Source: Galerina marginata (lineage: Eukaryota; Basidiomycota; Agaricomycetes; Agaricales; Galerinaceae). Taken from it: a DNA stretch of 64,000 bases. The stretch's first letter is position 1; every line of letters begins with the position of its first letter. The notes below the pieces were generated by a model that searched no databases, was not told the DNA's origin, and worked only from the letters and a program-made list of their open reading frames with translations. Below are positions 1 through 12,536 of the stretch, one piece after another. The position numbers and the translations under genes were made by a program. The DNA lies in the NCBI GenBank assembly GCA_023014335.1, contig JAECYW010000002.1, positions 2,046,001 through 2,110,000 on the forward strand, in the 5' to 3' direction.

Positions 1-3000
1 CTCAAACTCGCCCCAGTTGTACCCGCTCCTCCGTGATGACAAGCGGCGTCGATTCGTTGAAATAGCCAATCATGAGGAACAGAAGAAATGGGATAAATCT
101 CAGGAGGTAATGGCTCCTCTGGCTCCGTGGCTTCACTCGTCTTCACCTGAAGTCGGTCCGACCACCCTTTCGACAAAATAGCGTGGACCCCGCTACGCAA
201 GACCGCGTCGATCACACAATGGGTCATCGCCTTTGGATCTGGAACGACGATGCTGCCGAACCCTATGTAAACCACCTTGCGGCCAGTCTTGTGAGCATTG
301 TCGATGAAGTGGACAAGTGTTGCCGGAGGTATCCATTTCTTTGCGCTGACATCAGCGTCCTCCAGAAACCAGTAGCCTGTGCCGCATGTCAACCAACATT
401 ATTGAGATACTACTTCCGACAAACCTGTTACTCGAATCCACTCGGGCCAGTCTAGAGGCGGCGGGACGACATGAGGACTAAAGTTGTACAAAAATGGTAT
501 CTTATGAGGCTCCATCTTGTCCAGGCTGGTGGGGCCAAGGTGAAGAAAGTTGCGCCGCCAGCGGTTAATTTGTCCGGCCTGTGCTCGCCAGAAGACCTGA
601 TCAAACATGACATATGACTAGCAGATAGATAGTAAGCAATAAGTAACCCAGAGGAGATAGGCCTTACCATGTAGTTATAACTTCCGCCCATCTAATCGGT
701 GTCATCAAAACCCCAGTATTGCAACAAGAAGATGCTCACCTTGCGTTCTGGCACAGCAAATGCATGTGGGTACGCCCTGCCGCCCAATATATAAGCCCCA
801 ACTTGAACAGAAAGATTTTACTAGGCATACCTTGTCCTTGTCCACGTCATGGTAAATGCACGGTAGTAAGGAATGGCGAGGGCCTCCGCGATATGATATC
901 CGCCCATTGCGCTGGGGCTTTCCACTAAAACATCGGTTCCTTGGCAGGCTTCCCATGATGTCTTCAGCAAATCGTCAAGCCAACCACGAAACTATCAAGG
1001 AGGAGACTGAGTCGAGGCCAATCAAGTGAGTATCTCAAAACAAACCTTTAGCAAACCCTCCTTGAGAAACGACACAGTAAATGTCCCGTTTTCAATGCAT
1101 ATTCGCATGAGCTCAGCAGGATCGCCACCAACATAACCAAACTCGATGCCGTGCTTCAAACCCCATCAGAACCAATCATGTTGTTCAACGAAAAAGTGAA
1201 ACCTACTGATTCGATCCATTCACGGAATTCGCCATGGGTAGCAATCCTGCACTTGTGGCCATCCATCATAAGCCCTTTAGCCAGCGCAATATATGGTTGA
1301 ACATCTCCCCGAGAGCCAATTGTCAAAAATGTGAAGTGCATCGACTTCTTTGGCTTAAATGTTAAGAAGGTGGAGGATGCAGAGGTAAACATAACTGCTG
1401 GGAGGGAGTCCGCCATATTGTCGGTCGGAGGCAAAGGATCTGATTCGCCACTCGCAGAATTTCTGGCTTCGAACTCCTCCAAGATAAGTGCATCTCGCTG
1501 TCCAGAGGAAGGAAGCTCAACGTCCCCTAAAGCTAAACGTTTCCTCACATCTTCCATCTGACGATCTAAAAGTTGAACAAAAGCATCTCGTTTATCTTCA
1601 GCACCAAATTCGAAGAAAAGTTCTTCGTGGCCTTTTACTATGATTATTAGTCCGTGGTGACCAAATCTAGTTGCCTTGGACTTCTCCGAAGCCAGTATGT
1701 CTCGTATTGGCAGGGTCATCTGTTGGGTATGTTCAATTAATTCAATTGGGCCACAGAAATGTTTACTAACGCGAGTTCGAGCAGCCAACGGGCCACTAGA
1801 TTTGAAACAGAAATAGTTGGTTGAAATATAAAGCTTCCCAAAAACAGGGAGTAATCTATAGATATAACCCGGGAAATCTGCGAGACAGTCAATGCTTTCC
1901 GGCGGGAACAAGAAAACACGTACATCCAAGCAAAGACTCTTTCTCGTCGTACGCAAATGCGGCACGAAATTTATCCGCCATCTCTTGTTCTGGCAGCATG
2001 TCCGGTGTCTCCAGGACGCTGAAAGCCATATCTCCCAACCCGCTCGACCGGCTAATAGGTCCAGGTGAAGACACAGCTGATGAAGAATAGATTTCTTTGA
2101 CAGGTGTTGAGTTCAATGTAGGGGCGGGTTCGGTTCCTGTTGATACTCCGAAGACCCTTCTCGGGGTTTTGAGCCACGATGGAACGCCAACTGCCCAAGA
2201 GCTGGTACTCTCTCTGCTTAGGGAAGAATGATTAGGATATATCGTTGAAGCGGAAGTGGAGGGTGGGTACGTGTGTTCAGGAGGCGGTAAAGACTGCGTC
2301 GAATACAGGGTTGGTGAGGCTGACAGGTCATGAGGTGGCAGTGGGCTTGTCATCGGTTTAGGTGAGGTGGTTATTGGAATAAATGATGAAGAGTCAACTT
2401 TGCGGGAGACATGGGTATAATCATCACTTTGTAGGTCTGATACAGCTGGAGCAGAGGCACCCCTAACAGCGGTGTCCGAAAAAGGTCGAAAAATGGAGGA
2501 CAGGCGAAAGCCCGACATCGTCTTTGCAGAAGGCGATTCTGATGTCGTTGTTGCAATGCTGTTCGGACGTTCTGCTGTTAACGGTGAGCGTGGGAAAGTC
2601 GTGTCCAGTACTATAGGTGGAGTTCCGGTTTCGGCGCCATTGGAACTGCGATAGCTGCGAACGGCATCGCGGATTTGCTCCAGGGCACCTGGTAGGCTGT
2701 GGAAGTAAGCGAAAAAATATGAATCGACCGCGAAGTGGTCTTCTTTGTCGACAACTTTTACTTCTATCGTTTCGCTGAAGTCCATAGCCGTTGATCTTTC
2801 CACGTCTAAAATGGCCGAGTAAGGGACTGCAATCTAGTGGATTGATCGATGAGTTGGGAAACTCTAGGTGTTCAACTTGGGGTGAATACCTTCACGCTAT
2901 CGCCCATATTCTGGGCTTTGAATATCACTTTCCGGATCGCCTTTACCCATTCCTCACGACTCGGGACAGAGTCGGCTGATAACACAATAGTCCTAGAATT

Positions 3001-4676
3001 GGTCCTCAGTCGAAAGCCCCTTTCTCCGGAAGCATCACAAGATATTGCATATCGCAAGTCGATTATTCCATGAGGAAAATACGGATCCTATGAACACATC
3101 AGTAATGATTACAGTGTGGTAACGGATAGACGAGGTCACCGAAGACGACTGATACCAGGAAAGAGCATCGTTTTTTAAGACAAACCAATGTTTAATCCAA
3201 CGTTTTGTTCGTTGTGCTTTCTTGTTCAGAGAGCCCGATTTCAATATTTGATCCTGGACAAAACACCCGTGAGCTACGAATGATAATGCAAATGATGATG
3301 GTTTACCTCTCGGGAAGGCATATGTGCAAAGAAACACAAGTACGAATTTGTGAGATACATATAACCCTGTAGTACTTGAAGACTTGTCAGTGCTTTGACA
3401 TGCGCGTAAAATAAATTATCAATACTTACAGACAGAACGGAGGAGCCAGCAGGGCATTTCTATTCCCTCCCAAGAAAGTCAAGAGAACGAAAGACTGGAA
3501 GGAAAATATAACACACCAGCCCATACCTCCTTGATTTCATCCAGGTCGTATACTTCCTTAAGTTTCTCTGCTAGGCGTGCTCGACGATGGAGCCTAACCG
3601 TAGCCATGCTTCCTGCGCGTTCTCGCATAGCATTAAATGGCGCCCGAGAGGCATTTGCTGAGATAACCTGACCTGGACGTTGAGGGTGGGGAAGAACGTC
3701 ATCCGGTCTGGGCGCCTCTTCGAAATCATTTTCCAGCTCTTCGTCTGACGGAGATAGTGTATCTTCCAGGATGTCTTCTTCTTGAGGAGGTTGTATGTAC
3801 GACAGCTTGGATGGTAAAGGTATATTTACTCGATGGGAACGAGCGAGTGGGCGATGGATGGTGTGGATGGAGGATGAGAGACGTTTCACTGCAGGGCTTC
3901 AACATTAGCAAGCACAAAACAGACGAGGGAACAGTCTCACAATTTGGCTTCTCCTCTTCGTCGCTGTCTGAATCTGCGGAGCCAATCTCGTTTGGACCAT
4001 CTTCTTCGTTATCACTGTTCATCCACGGTAAAGCCTGGAGTGCCTGGATAAGAGTCTGTGTACCAGCACGCATCTAATGAACAAGATCAGGTTACATGTG
4101 TGTTGTCGTTAGAGAGATACTCACTGATCCATCGCCCCTGAAAGAACTCTGGAGTGACGGACGCAACGGTGGGGAAGGAGGCCTGATAAACGGAGAATCT
4201 TCCGTGGATTGTTGCTTGGATTGTGACATCGACGAGTTGGAGGTCGATGGAGAATCTAGGCACACTGTTCAGTGATAGTCGAAAGGTAATGATAGGAATA
4301 CCTACCGCCTGGATCAGAGGCGAGTTGCAGTGCCCTCGACTTGCGACTGATGCTGAAAACGCGCCTCGCCGAGGAGGATGACGGCGAATTGGGGGTGGAC
4401 GGTGCGCTAGGACTGATACTCCGGCTGAGCTTATCCACGGTCTTCTCAACAGCAGTGGACAGGCGTTTGACACGGCTTTGTGAGAGGGACTGTGATGCGG
4501 ATCTCTGTGTGCGGCGTCGACGGTGGGGACGGGGCCATGACTCGCTCAAGCAAAGCACGGAATACGTAATTAGCTGCTGATGCCCGCTTATGTAAGAAAC
4601 ACGTTCAAGTCGCGCCGTCGACTTCGGCTCACAGCAGCTGGCTGTCCTCCTTCGTCTCCTTCTCTTCGTCGACCAT
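1..4676 (-). CDS. ATG26: Sterol 3-beta-glucosyltransferase (partial, C-terminus off window)
   Basis: Transfers glucose from UDP-glucose to ergosterol and related sterols at membranes; the family is linked to pexophagy in some fungi. Domains in order: Ser/Arg-rich N-terminus (about 4540-4090); the family motif [19 protein letters not shown] followed across an intron by EMPCWLL (about 3540-3440); PH domain (about 3230-2870); long Ser/Pro-rich insert; GRAM-like segment; glycosyltransferase N-half with [18 protein letters not shown] (about 1330-1270); C-half with [18 protein letters not shown] (about 500) and [12 protein letters not shown], the UDP-sugar signature, right at the left edge. Only the last C-terminal residues are missing. 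The start at 4676 is inferred: a short first exon ([11 protein letters not shown]...) splices into the [15 protein letters not shown] exon. Exon order is firm, individual splice sites and the start less so. Transcribed divergently from the SUR7-like gene. Confidence 0.93.
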
Positions 4677-4961
4677 GCGTGGAGAACTATGTATTGGATT
4701 TGCTTCTGTTCTATCGTATGTTTTTCTTCTCCCTTCTTACCACTTGAAACATAGAATAATTCCTTATTTATAGCTTTGCCTCTATGCTTCTTCTCATCTT
4801 CGTCAATGTTCGTTACCTGTCTCTGTGCTATTCGCAATCCTCACCAAAATGTCAGGTTGGCCAAATAAATACCTCCACTATACCCCGGAAAATATTCATG
4901 GTAATATCTTTCCGCTCCGCTATCGCCATCGCTCATTGGTTTCCAACAGGTCAGAGTTAAC

Positions 4962-5769
4962 ATGAGTGATTACGGGTAATCTCTTCATTCCCATCATAGA
5001 TGTGCTTGCTTAAGTTCCCCATTTGATAACAGTGCAGCTGTGCAGGCCGCCATTTCCGACGTTAACCCTGTCCTTGGGTTATATACAACCAACGCTAGTG
5101 CACCTCTTCAAGCCCAGAAAGGTTTACGACAATTTTACGAATTTGGACTCTATTCCTATTGTGCATATGTGGACGAAAAAGCTGGCATTTGCGGAAATCA
5201 TACCATTGGACAACGATACACACCCTACGATATCATCACGGCCGACATGAATCTCAACTATTCGATCATAACTGCTCCAATCATCCCGGAAAATACCTTT
5301 CGTGACTCAAATTATCTAGGTGCCAATTCTAAAGGTGCCTACTGGCTGATCTTATTGGGGACCATATGTGCTGCTCTGGCTGTGCTCACGTCAGTAGTAA
5401 CATCTTTTCAGTTTATCGATGCTTAGTATTCATATTCTCCAGAGGTATCGCCAAGAACAATTTTACTTTTTTTGTTTCTGCCATTTTCTCCGCTGTTGGG
5501 AGTTTATTCCTCCTAGTTGCCGCAGGTTTATGGACAGTAATGATTAAAAAAACCCAGGCCATAAATATTGCGGTCAACCCACTCAACCAGCAACCTCTCA
5601 GGATTATTGTCACCGAAGGCAATGGATTGTTTCTGACGTGGGCCGCATTTGTGTGTCTCTTTGTATCGATAGTCCCCTATGTGGTCAGGTACGTGCATTT
5701 AAGTGTTCCAGTTCTTTTGCGGAGAGGGTGACGGTATCCCTATTTAGCTGTTGCACATACCGAGGGTAG
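4962..5769 (+). CDS. SUR7/PalI-family plasma-membrane protein
   Basis: Four-span cortical membrane protein family; members mark eisosome-type membrane domains or act in pH signalling. I resolve four exons: 4962-4975, 5033-5389, 5443-5688 and 5748-5769, giving 212 residues, with introns of 57, 53 and 59 bp. The product starts MSDYGAAVQAA, has an extracellular-type loop with paired cysteines (CAYVDEKAGICG), then three hydrophobic segments (LLGTICAALAVLTG, FFVSAIFSAVGSLFLLVAAG, FLTWAAFVCLFVSIVPYVV) and a short cytoplasmic tail ending SCCTYRG. The first hydrophobic segment expected in the family is weak or missing at the N-terminus. Total coding length is a multiple of three, supporting the splice model. 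Confidence 0.8.
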
Positions 5770-6043
5770 AGGCTGGACCTTACGACTTCTGAGTACATAG
5801 AGAATATCGATTTACTTACGACTTGTATACTTATTGAACAATTGACGAACTAAGGCAAACTCAATACTGTGCGGAGCGGAGACTGAATTTACAAACACCC
5901 GGAATTGATGCAACTCCTGTGCGGTGGTCTTTCCTATTTCTCACACTTCTTTCTCTTCTTTTCCTCAGTCCCTCACTCGACAACAGTCCCTCTCTCTTTT
6001 TCTTACATATATCCTTTGCCGATACCCGCCTCTGCAGCATATA

Positions 6044-7970
6044 ATGTTTAACGCCGCTAGAGCCCTCGTGCTCGCCCCTTTATTTGCCACGTTTTTGGCC
6101 TCCACTGTTCAAGCCATTCCCAAAATCACTCGCTCTGGAAGATATCTCTATGATGCGAGCGGTACGAGATTTTACATCAAAGGCATTGCTTACCAGGAAC
6201 AAGGTCAGCTATATGATGTTCGCGCTCAATATTCTCATCTGATGAGCCTCCAGGTGTCGTTGTTGCATCCGCTGATAACCCTTTCGGAGAGCCTTCCAGC
6301 TTCATCGACCCCCTTGCCCAAGGATCTGCTTGCAAGAGAGATCTGCCTTTCCTCCAGCAACTTGGTGTTAATGCCATTCGCATCTATAGCGTCAATTCGT
6401 CTCTGAATCACGATGATTGTATGAGCGCCTTCAGCTCAGCTGGAATATACACGATGTTGGTGACTGTTGTCATGTCATTTATTCCAAACTGCTAATGGGG
6501 AATTATCCTACAGCATTGATCTCGGCGCTTCCTTTGAACGGGTCAATTGATCGTGTTTCCCCGTCATGGTCTACAAACATTTTGAATCAATATATCCAAA
6601 CAATCGATGCTTTCAGCAAATACGATAATGTCCTTGCATTCAATGTTGGCAACGAAGTGGTTATTCAGAATTCTACCAACGTTTCACCTTATGTCAAGGC
6701 AGCAGCACGGGATACAAGAGCCTATCTGTGAGTGCTGAATAGACTGGATTTGGCGGGTCTCATCGATGTCACAGCAATTCAAAGGGTTCTTCTGCCCTTG
6801 TGGGATATGCAGCCATTAATGGAGCTTCTGATTGGCGAGGAGATCTGGCGAGCTTCCTTGCATGCGACCCTTCTGGCGCTAACTCAGAATCTACCTCTAT
6901 TGACCTGTATGGGTTGAACGACTAGTACGTATTGTGCTATTTCTTCCGACCTTAAGTTGACACCACGCTCCAGTGAATGGTGTGGAGATTCCACATTCCA
7001 AGCCTCCTATGCTGGCACGACCAGTGCATTCGCGAATTATAATGTTGCAGCTTATTTCAGCGAATTCGGGTGCATCACATCCCCGCCACGACTATGGACC
7101 GAGTCTGTTGCTCTGTTCAGTTCCGATATGAATACTGTGTGGTCCGGAGGAATTGCTTTCTCTTATTTCCCCGCGACCAGCGCTCAAGGCCAGTTTGGTA
7201 TGGTTACTATATCATCTGATGGCTCGACTGTCACTCCAAGCAGTGATTTCAACACTCTCAAGACTCAGTACGGGCTCGTTTCTTTCATTAACTCGCCCTC
7301 TCAGTCCTCGGCCGGGTCAGGTACATATCCTGCCTGCCCTGCGCAAACCACGGACTTCCTTGCATCTACCACGCTTCCGCCTACACCAAACGATCCTGCC
7401 TGCAATTGTCTGGAGAACAGTTTGAGCTGCCAGTTCACACCGGCCACTCAAAATTACACCGCCATTGTTGGAGAACTTTTGAACGTTGGCTGCAGTCTTC
7501 TTGGTCAATCAGGAGGCTCTTGTGTCGATATTGGCGGCAATGGTCAAACAGGTGTCTACGGTCGTATCTCGGATTGTGACCCAAGTAAGTTCTGTGTTTT
7601 AGCATCTCGTTTGGTAAGTTGAACTATTCAAATCCGTATAGCCATCAAATTGTCGTTCGTTATGAGTCAGTACTATGAAGCTAATAATAGGCAGGCCACA
7701 GCCTGCAGCTTCGCCGGTAACGGAACCGTCAACGCCAACGCTCCCACCAGTGTTTCCGCGGCAAACGCTGTCGCTAGCTCTTGTATCGCCAATCCTGGCG
7801 CGGTCTTCACACCGTCCGCAGCTGCAACGACCGGCAAAGCTGGAGCTTCTACTACTGCTAAGTCTGGCACCACCAGTGGTTCTCTCAGGACTGGCGATGG
7901 CAACGCAATTGTTGGAATGGGTATAATGGCCATTGCCACTGTCATTGCAGGCTTTTGGACCCTGGCATAA
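6044..7970 (+). CDS. GH72 beta-1,3-glucanosyltransferase, GPI-anchored, with X8 domain (one-base frame break)
   Basis: Gas/Gel-family cell-wall enzyme that cuts and re-joins beta-1,3-glucan. MFNAARALVLAPLF begins a signal peptide ending near VQAIP. The catalytic domain has the acid/base glutamate in NVGNEV and the nucleophile in YFSEFGC. A Cys-rich X8/CBM43 region follows (CNCLENSLSCQF ... GISDCDP-type), then a Ser/Thr/Ala-rich stretch and a hydrophobic GPI-type tail. Introns: 6204-6253, 6456-6513, 6728-6774, 6925-6973, 7585-7641. The reading frame breaks in exon 3: removing one G of the GG at 6524-6525 restores YTIIDLALPLNGSIDR, the family consensus, and the coding length then becomes exactly 555 codons. 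Either a sequence error or a recent frameshift; no other damage is seen. Confidence 0.9.
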
Positions 7971-8321
7971 GCAACATCTGTCACGGGGGAAAAATGTTTA
8001 CAGTCTCATCGGACATCTACTGTATCTGTCGCTGCAGTCCTAGACTCCTACCTTTCGTTGGACATTATACACCCAAAGACTTTATACATACAATCCTATT
8101 ATAATACTCTGGTTCACAAGGTTGATGCTGGCTTTGTCACGACAAATATCCATCCGAATTGAATTGGCCAGAAGTATAAATTCTGCAGTGGCATTGCACT
8201 ACTGATTTCATCCACTCCACCGCGTTTTATTTAAGCCAGTGTCATGTGATTTCATCCCTTTCTGTAGTCATTGTCAAACTGTATTCCAATTTCTAATTCT
8301 TAGGACTTCAATCCTTCTGCA
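7971..8321. other. Intergenic, tandem genes GH72 and ROK1
   Basis: About 350 bases holding the 3' region of the GH72 gene and the 5' region of the helicase gene. I see no ORF, RNA gene or repeat in it. Confidence 0.6.
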
Positions 8322-10248
8322 ATGTCTAATGAAGCTTTCCATCTACTCTCCCGAGGCGGTGTGAGATTTGAAAAGTCAAAGACCCAGAATTTCCAGTTCA
8401 AGGTCAGTTTCATGACAATTTTCTCTCATCCTCGCTTATACGCCGGTATAGGACCCAAAAGGTGGCAAGAAAACGCTACTGGACTCGGAACAGGTGTCGT
8501 CATCACATATTCCACTCGAGTTGGATTTTTTCAAGTATGCACAAGGTCAAGGGAAACGGAAGCCTTCTGACGACGATGGCCATTCGGAGAAGAAAAGGAA
8601 GCTAGAGGTGGAAGATGAAAAAAATGACGATTGGGCAAGGAAGGGACCTGCTACAGTACATCGAGTAACGGCGAAAGGAAAGGATGTCCCTGCTCACCTC
8701 GACGCTTTCGAGTCCCTCAAGGCATATGGGGTCTCATCGCGAATATTTTCAAACCTGGCATCCTGTGGATATAAAGTGCCCACAAGCGTCCAAGCGTATT
8801 GTATCCCCATCCTTTTGGAGGTGAGAATCAGGCTGTTGGATTGAATGTATTTCTTACTTTGTGTAGGGCCGCGACCTATTAGCCATTTCACCCACAGGAA
8901 CAGGAAAAACACTGGCTTACCTCCTTCCCATTTTTTCGAAACTCGGTGCGCCAGTCTCAAGTTCTAGCAATGAGACAGGCACCGGCGTGAGGGCTGTTGT
9001 CGTCGTTCCTACACGCGAACTGGCCCATCAAATACACAATGAATGTCTAAAACTTGCTCAAGGACGTAAATGGAAAGTTGTTCTGTTCAACAAGGCTACT
9101 GCCAATGCCTTAGCCCGAAATGAAGCTCGTGACAAAGTAGGTGCGTAGCTAACTTCCCTCCAGTGGGATGCCAAGCTGAGCTCGTGCCCAGATATCATTA
9201 TTGCTACCCCTCTGCGCCTGGTTGCCGCTCTGCAAGAAGGGAATTTGAGTTTAAACAAGTAAGTCCACGCAAATGAAATAGCTTGTTGCTCACTTGCCGC
9301 AGTGTTCGGCACTTGGTTCTTGATGAAGCCGATCGAATGTTGGATGCGGAGTTCATGCCTCAGATACAGGAAATCATTGCGACTTGTACTCATTTGAATG
9401 TACAAAAGGCACTCTTTAGTGCCACATTACCAGCTGGCGCCGAGAAAATGGCCATGGAAATGGTAAATGACCCAATCCGTGTCGTTGTCGGTTTAAAGTG
9501 CGTACCATGAATCCTTGCTCAACACTCCGTTTCTAACGGCACGCACCTTGATAGAGACACTCCACTACCACTGATAACCCAGTCACTTACTTACGTCGCT
9601 GATGATCCTTCAAAGCTCCCTAGTTTGCTCACCTACTTTGTGCAACCGTACAATCCACCAGTTTTGGTATTCACATCCACCCAAACACGAGCCAGCTCTC
9701 TATCTGCGGAGCTTGTCTTAAACGGTGTATCTAATGTTGACTGTCTTCATGCGGGCCTATCCCAAAAAGAACGCGAGGACGCTGTTGGTCGAATGCGCAG
9801 AGGAGAATGTTGGGTCATGATAACAACAGAAGTCATGGCAAGGGGAATGGATTTCAAAGGAGTGCGAGAAGTTATAAATTATGACTTCCCCACAAGTGTG
9901 CAGAGCTATATTCATCGAATCGGTCGTACAGGTAGAGCTGGCCGCGAGGGCAAGGCAGTAACATTTTTCACGGACGAGGATGCACCCTATCTTAAAATGT
10001 ACGTTCCGCAAAATACGAAGTGTCTTAACTGACAAGATTCTAGGATTGCGAACATTATTCTCCAGTCAGGTTTCACTGTACCGGATTGGATTGTCAAATT
10101 GCCAAAGCCTTCCAAACTAAAGAGGAGACAAATGGGTAAAGTCAAGCAATCTGATGCTGTTAACCCTGCGAGGTTTGCTGGACGGCGAGAGGCGATTAAG
10201 AAACGGTTTGCAATTATTCTCACTTCTTGCTTTATTTTTGCTGAATGA
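8322..10248 (+). CDS. ROK1: DEAD-box ATP-dependent RNA helicase ROK1/DDX52
   Basis: Nucleolar helicase needed for 18S rRNA processing in the small-subunit processome. The start [13 protein letters not shown] is the usual short N-terminus of the subfamily. The basic, acidic linker contains [10 protein letters not shown]. Helicase motifs in order: Q-motif region ([13 protein letters not shown]), motif I SPTGTGKT, Ia PTRELAHQI, Ib [25 protein letters not shown], then C-domain with [23 protein letters not shown] and [11 protein letters not shown]. The tail is basic ([11 protein letters not shown] ... RREAIKKR), as in the family. Motif I has Thr-Gly-Thr-Gly-Lys-Thr where a TGSGKT form is more common; this should not block function. 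About six short introns. Converges on the CCA-enzyme gene with about 130 bp between stops. Confidence 0.93.
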
Positions 10249-10376
10249 AAGTTCTCCGTAAGGGATATGGTCTTGGGGTCAAAGCGTCGGATAAGTAATC
10301 AGGAACAGCAGAAAAGTGTTGGTTTAGATTGATACGGATTGCGACTAGGTATATAGTGCTGGAGTCCAACGAATGT

Positions 10377-12487
10377 TTACTTGGTGCGAAGGCGTTTTGT
10401 TGGCGATTTTAATTGTTCGTCGTCTCCTGAAAGGTATAAGTGCACGCCTCTATCTGTTAACCATTGCAAACAGTCATCTTTGGTGCCAGATGGATGGCCA
10501 AGTTGCCATTCGACAACGGCTTCAAGCACCTTTCCTATCCACGGTCCGGGTTTAGTAACGCCAAACGCCAAACCGATTTCGCGTCCCTGAAACATTCGTA
10601 AGGGAGTGTTACATCGTATAAGAAGAACATACATTAAGTAATGGCTTGGAATTGACATCGTTTTGAAGATTAAGCTCAATGACCGTGTCGATAAATGAAT
10701 TGTACCTTGAAATAATTTTGGAAGCAGACACCTCTGGAGAAGGAGTTATAATGACAGCATGCCGAGGAATAATGGGACGATCATACCATCGAGCGAATCA
10801 TTAGATGTATCATAAAACGGGGTAAGGTCTTTGACCAAGGAGAACAAAAGCGACATTGCCCAATGATTACCAGTGTTTGGGTTGTGGACTAGTCTGTTGC
10901 GGAGGAAAAGGCCCAGTTTCACTCTGTCTAGAGGCTGTTTGCGATGGTCCTCCAAATGCCCTTTTATCAGTGGCATGGCCGAAAACAAGGTGGGTATACC
11001 ATTAAGAAAATGAGACTGGGTTCCAAGCTTCAAGGAATCGCGAAGGACACTGGCTACTGTGGGATGGCTCTTGTTTTTCGTATCCATGTAACTCAGACCC
11101 ATGTAGGGTATCAACAATGCCGCGAGGAATAGCCGACCCTTGGAGGAAGGATCCTCATGGAGAGCTGATAGAATCGAGGAGTGGGGCTTTAGATCGGGTA
11201 ATGATTCTTCGAATGAGAGTAAGGAACCGAGGATGGAAGCCGCACCCAAGGCGTCGCTGGGGTCACGATTAAGAAACGTATCCGGTAAGCTTCCCTTCAC
11301 CTCGACAGGTACGACGGAAAAAATCGAATGGTAGAGTGAAAGTTCATGGATCAACTGAGCAGAATGAAGGGGGGCTCGCCCTGCCCACAATTCAGCGAAT
11401 ACGATAAAAAATAAATCATGGCCACATACCTTTGATCATCTTGACCAGTTCATCCCCTACCCGTTCGCGGGCAACTTTAGCGACTAAAGATTGCTATCGA
11501 AGTTATAGATAATCAATAGCGTTAGATAAGGAAGGCTCACTTGAACAATTGGATCCTTCGCTGCCTCCTGCAGTTCTGGAACGAGGTCAAATCCAAATCT
11601 ACTAGCAAATCTGATGCAACGTAGAACGCGGAGAGGATCGTCCTGGAATGTGTCTCTAGGGGGCATGGGAGTGCGGATAATCCCCTTTTGCAAGTCGGTT
11701 AGACCCTACAACTTGATTCAATATTTACCCTTCGGTTGAATATTCATAATATGTTACTTTGTCTGTAAAGTCCTCCACCATACGGGTTTCAACATTGTAG
11801 AATAAAGCATTGATCGTGATGTCCCTTCTCAACGCGTCTTCTAATGGTGTTCCAAACGCCTGGGAGTGTTAAACATTGAACTCGCTTGCAACTATCAGCG
11901 ATACTCACTACTCCTGTAGGTATGCGACTCCCTACAGCATACTCTTCGCTGCGTAGGTTGACAAGATCAACATCTAGGCCGAAGATCTTTAAAGTCGCTG
12001 TCTCGAGATGTTTTGATTGGTCGGGATTCTGTTCAATTTTTGTTATGGTACCCAGTTCCACTCCTTTGGTGTGCGCAAATGCACTGAGATGTTCAGCAAA
12101 TGCCAATCCCATGATATTACTCAACGCAACATCCATATCGTTACTTTGAGAGCCCAGCAACTGTTACGAGATCAAAAATAGTTGCAGGGTTTGATTCGGC
12201 GCAATCATCCGAGAGGATTTCGTATTGACCTTGTCACGAACCCAGCCTCCAGCGATTCTACAGGTCGTCAAAATCCCTTTCTCGTCTTGCAGATACTTTG
12301 TGCAGTCTTGCAAGAGCTGACAGATGTTCTTTTCGACCTCGGTAAGGCGGATTTCTAACTTTTCAGGAGCAGCGACGCGATGAGTCGATTCCGAGTACTT
12401 GCGAAGCGGCATAAGTCGACGCAGCTTGTTCCTTGGGAAGTTTAGTCGCCAGATATTGATTGGGAGCTTGCTCGCAAAGTGGTTCAT
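10377..12487 (-). CDS. CCA1: CCA tRNA nucleotidyltransferase
   Basis: Adds the CCA tail to tRNA 3' ends in nucleus, cytosol and mitochondria. MNHFASKLPINIWRLNFPRNKLRR looks like a mitochondrial presequence, with an internal MPLRKYSES start that could yield the cytosolic form. The catalytic head reads CRIAGGWVRDK then, across an intron, LLGSQSNDMDVAL with the paired metal-binding aspartates, followed by DLVNLRSEEY, RRDITINALFYN and the DDPLRVLRCIRFASRFGFDL nucleotide-recognition motif. The C-terminal helical body ends KSPTKRLRTK. Several 46-70 bp introns. Its 5' end faces the MFS gene, about 50 bp away. Confidence 0.92.
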
Positions 12488-12536
12488 TCAAGGTTGGTCC
12501 ACTTGCAGTTTACGTGAATCCGCATCTTGTCTAAAA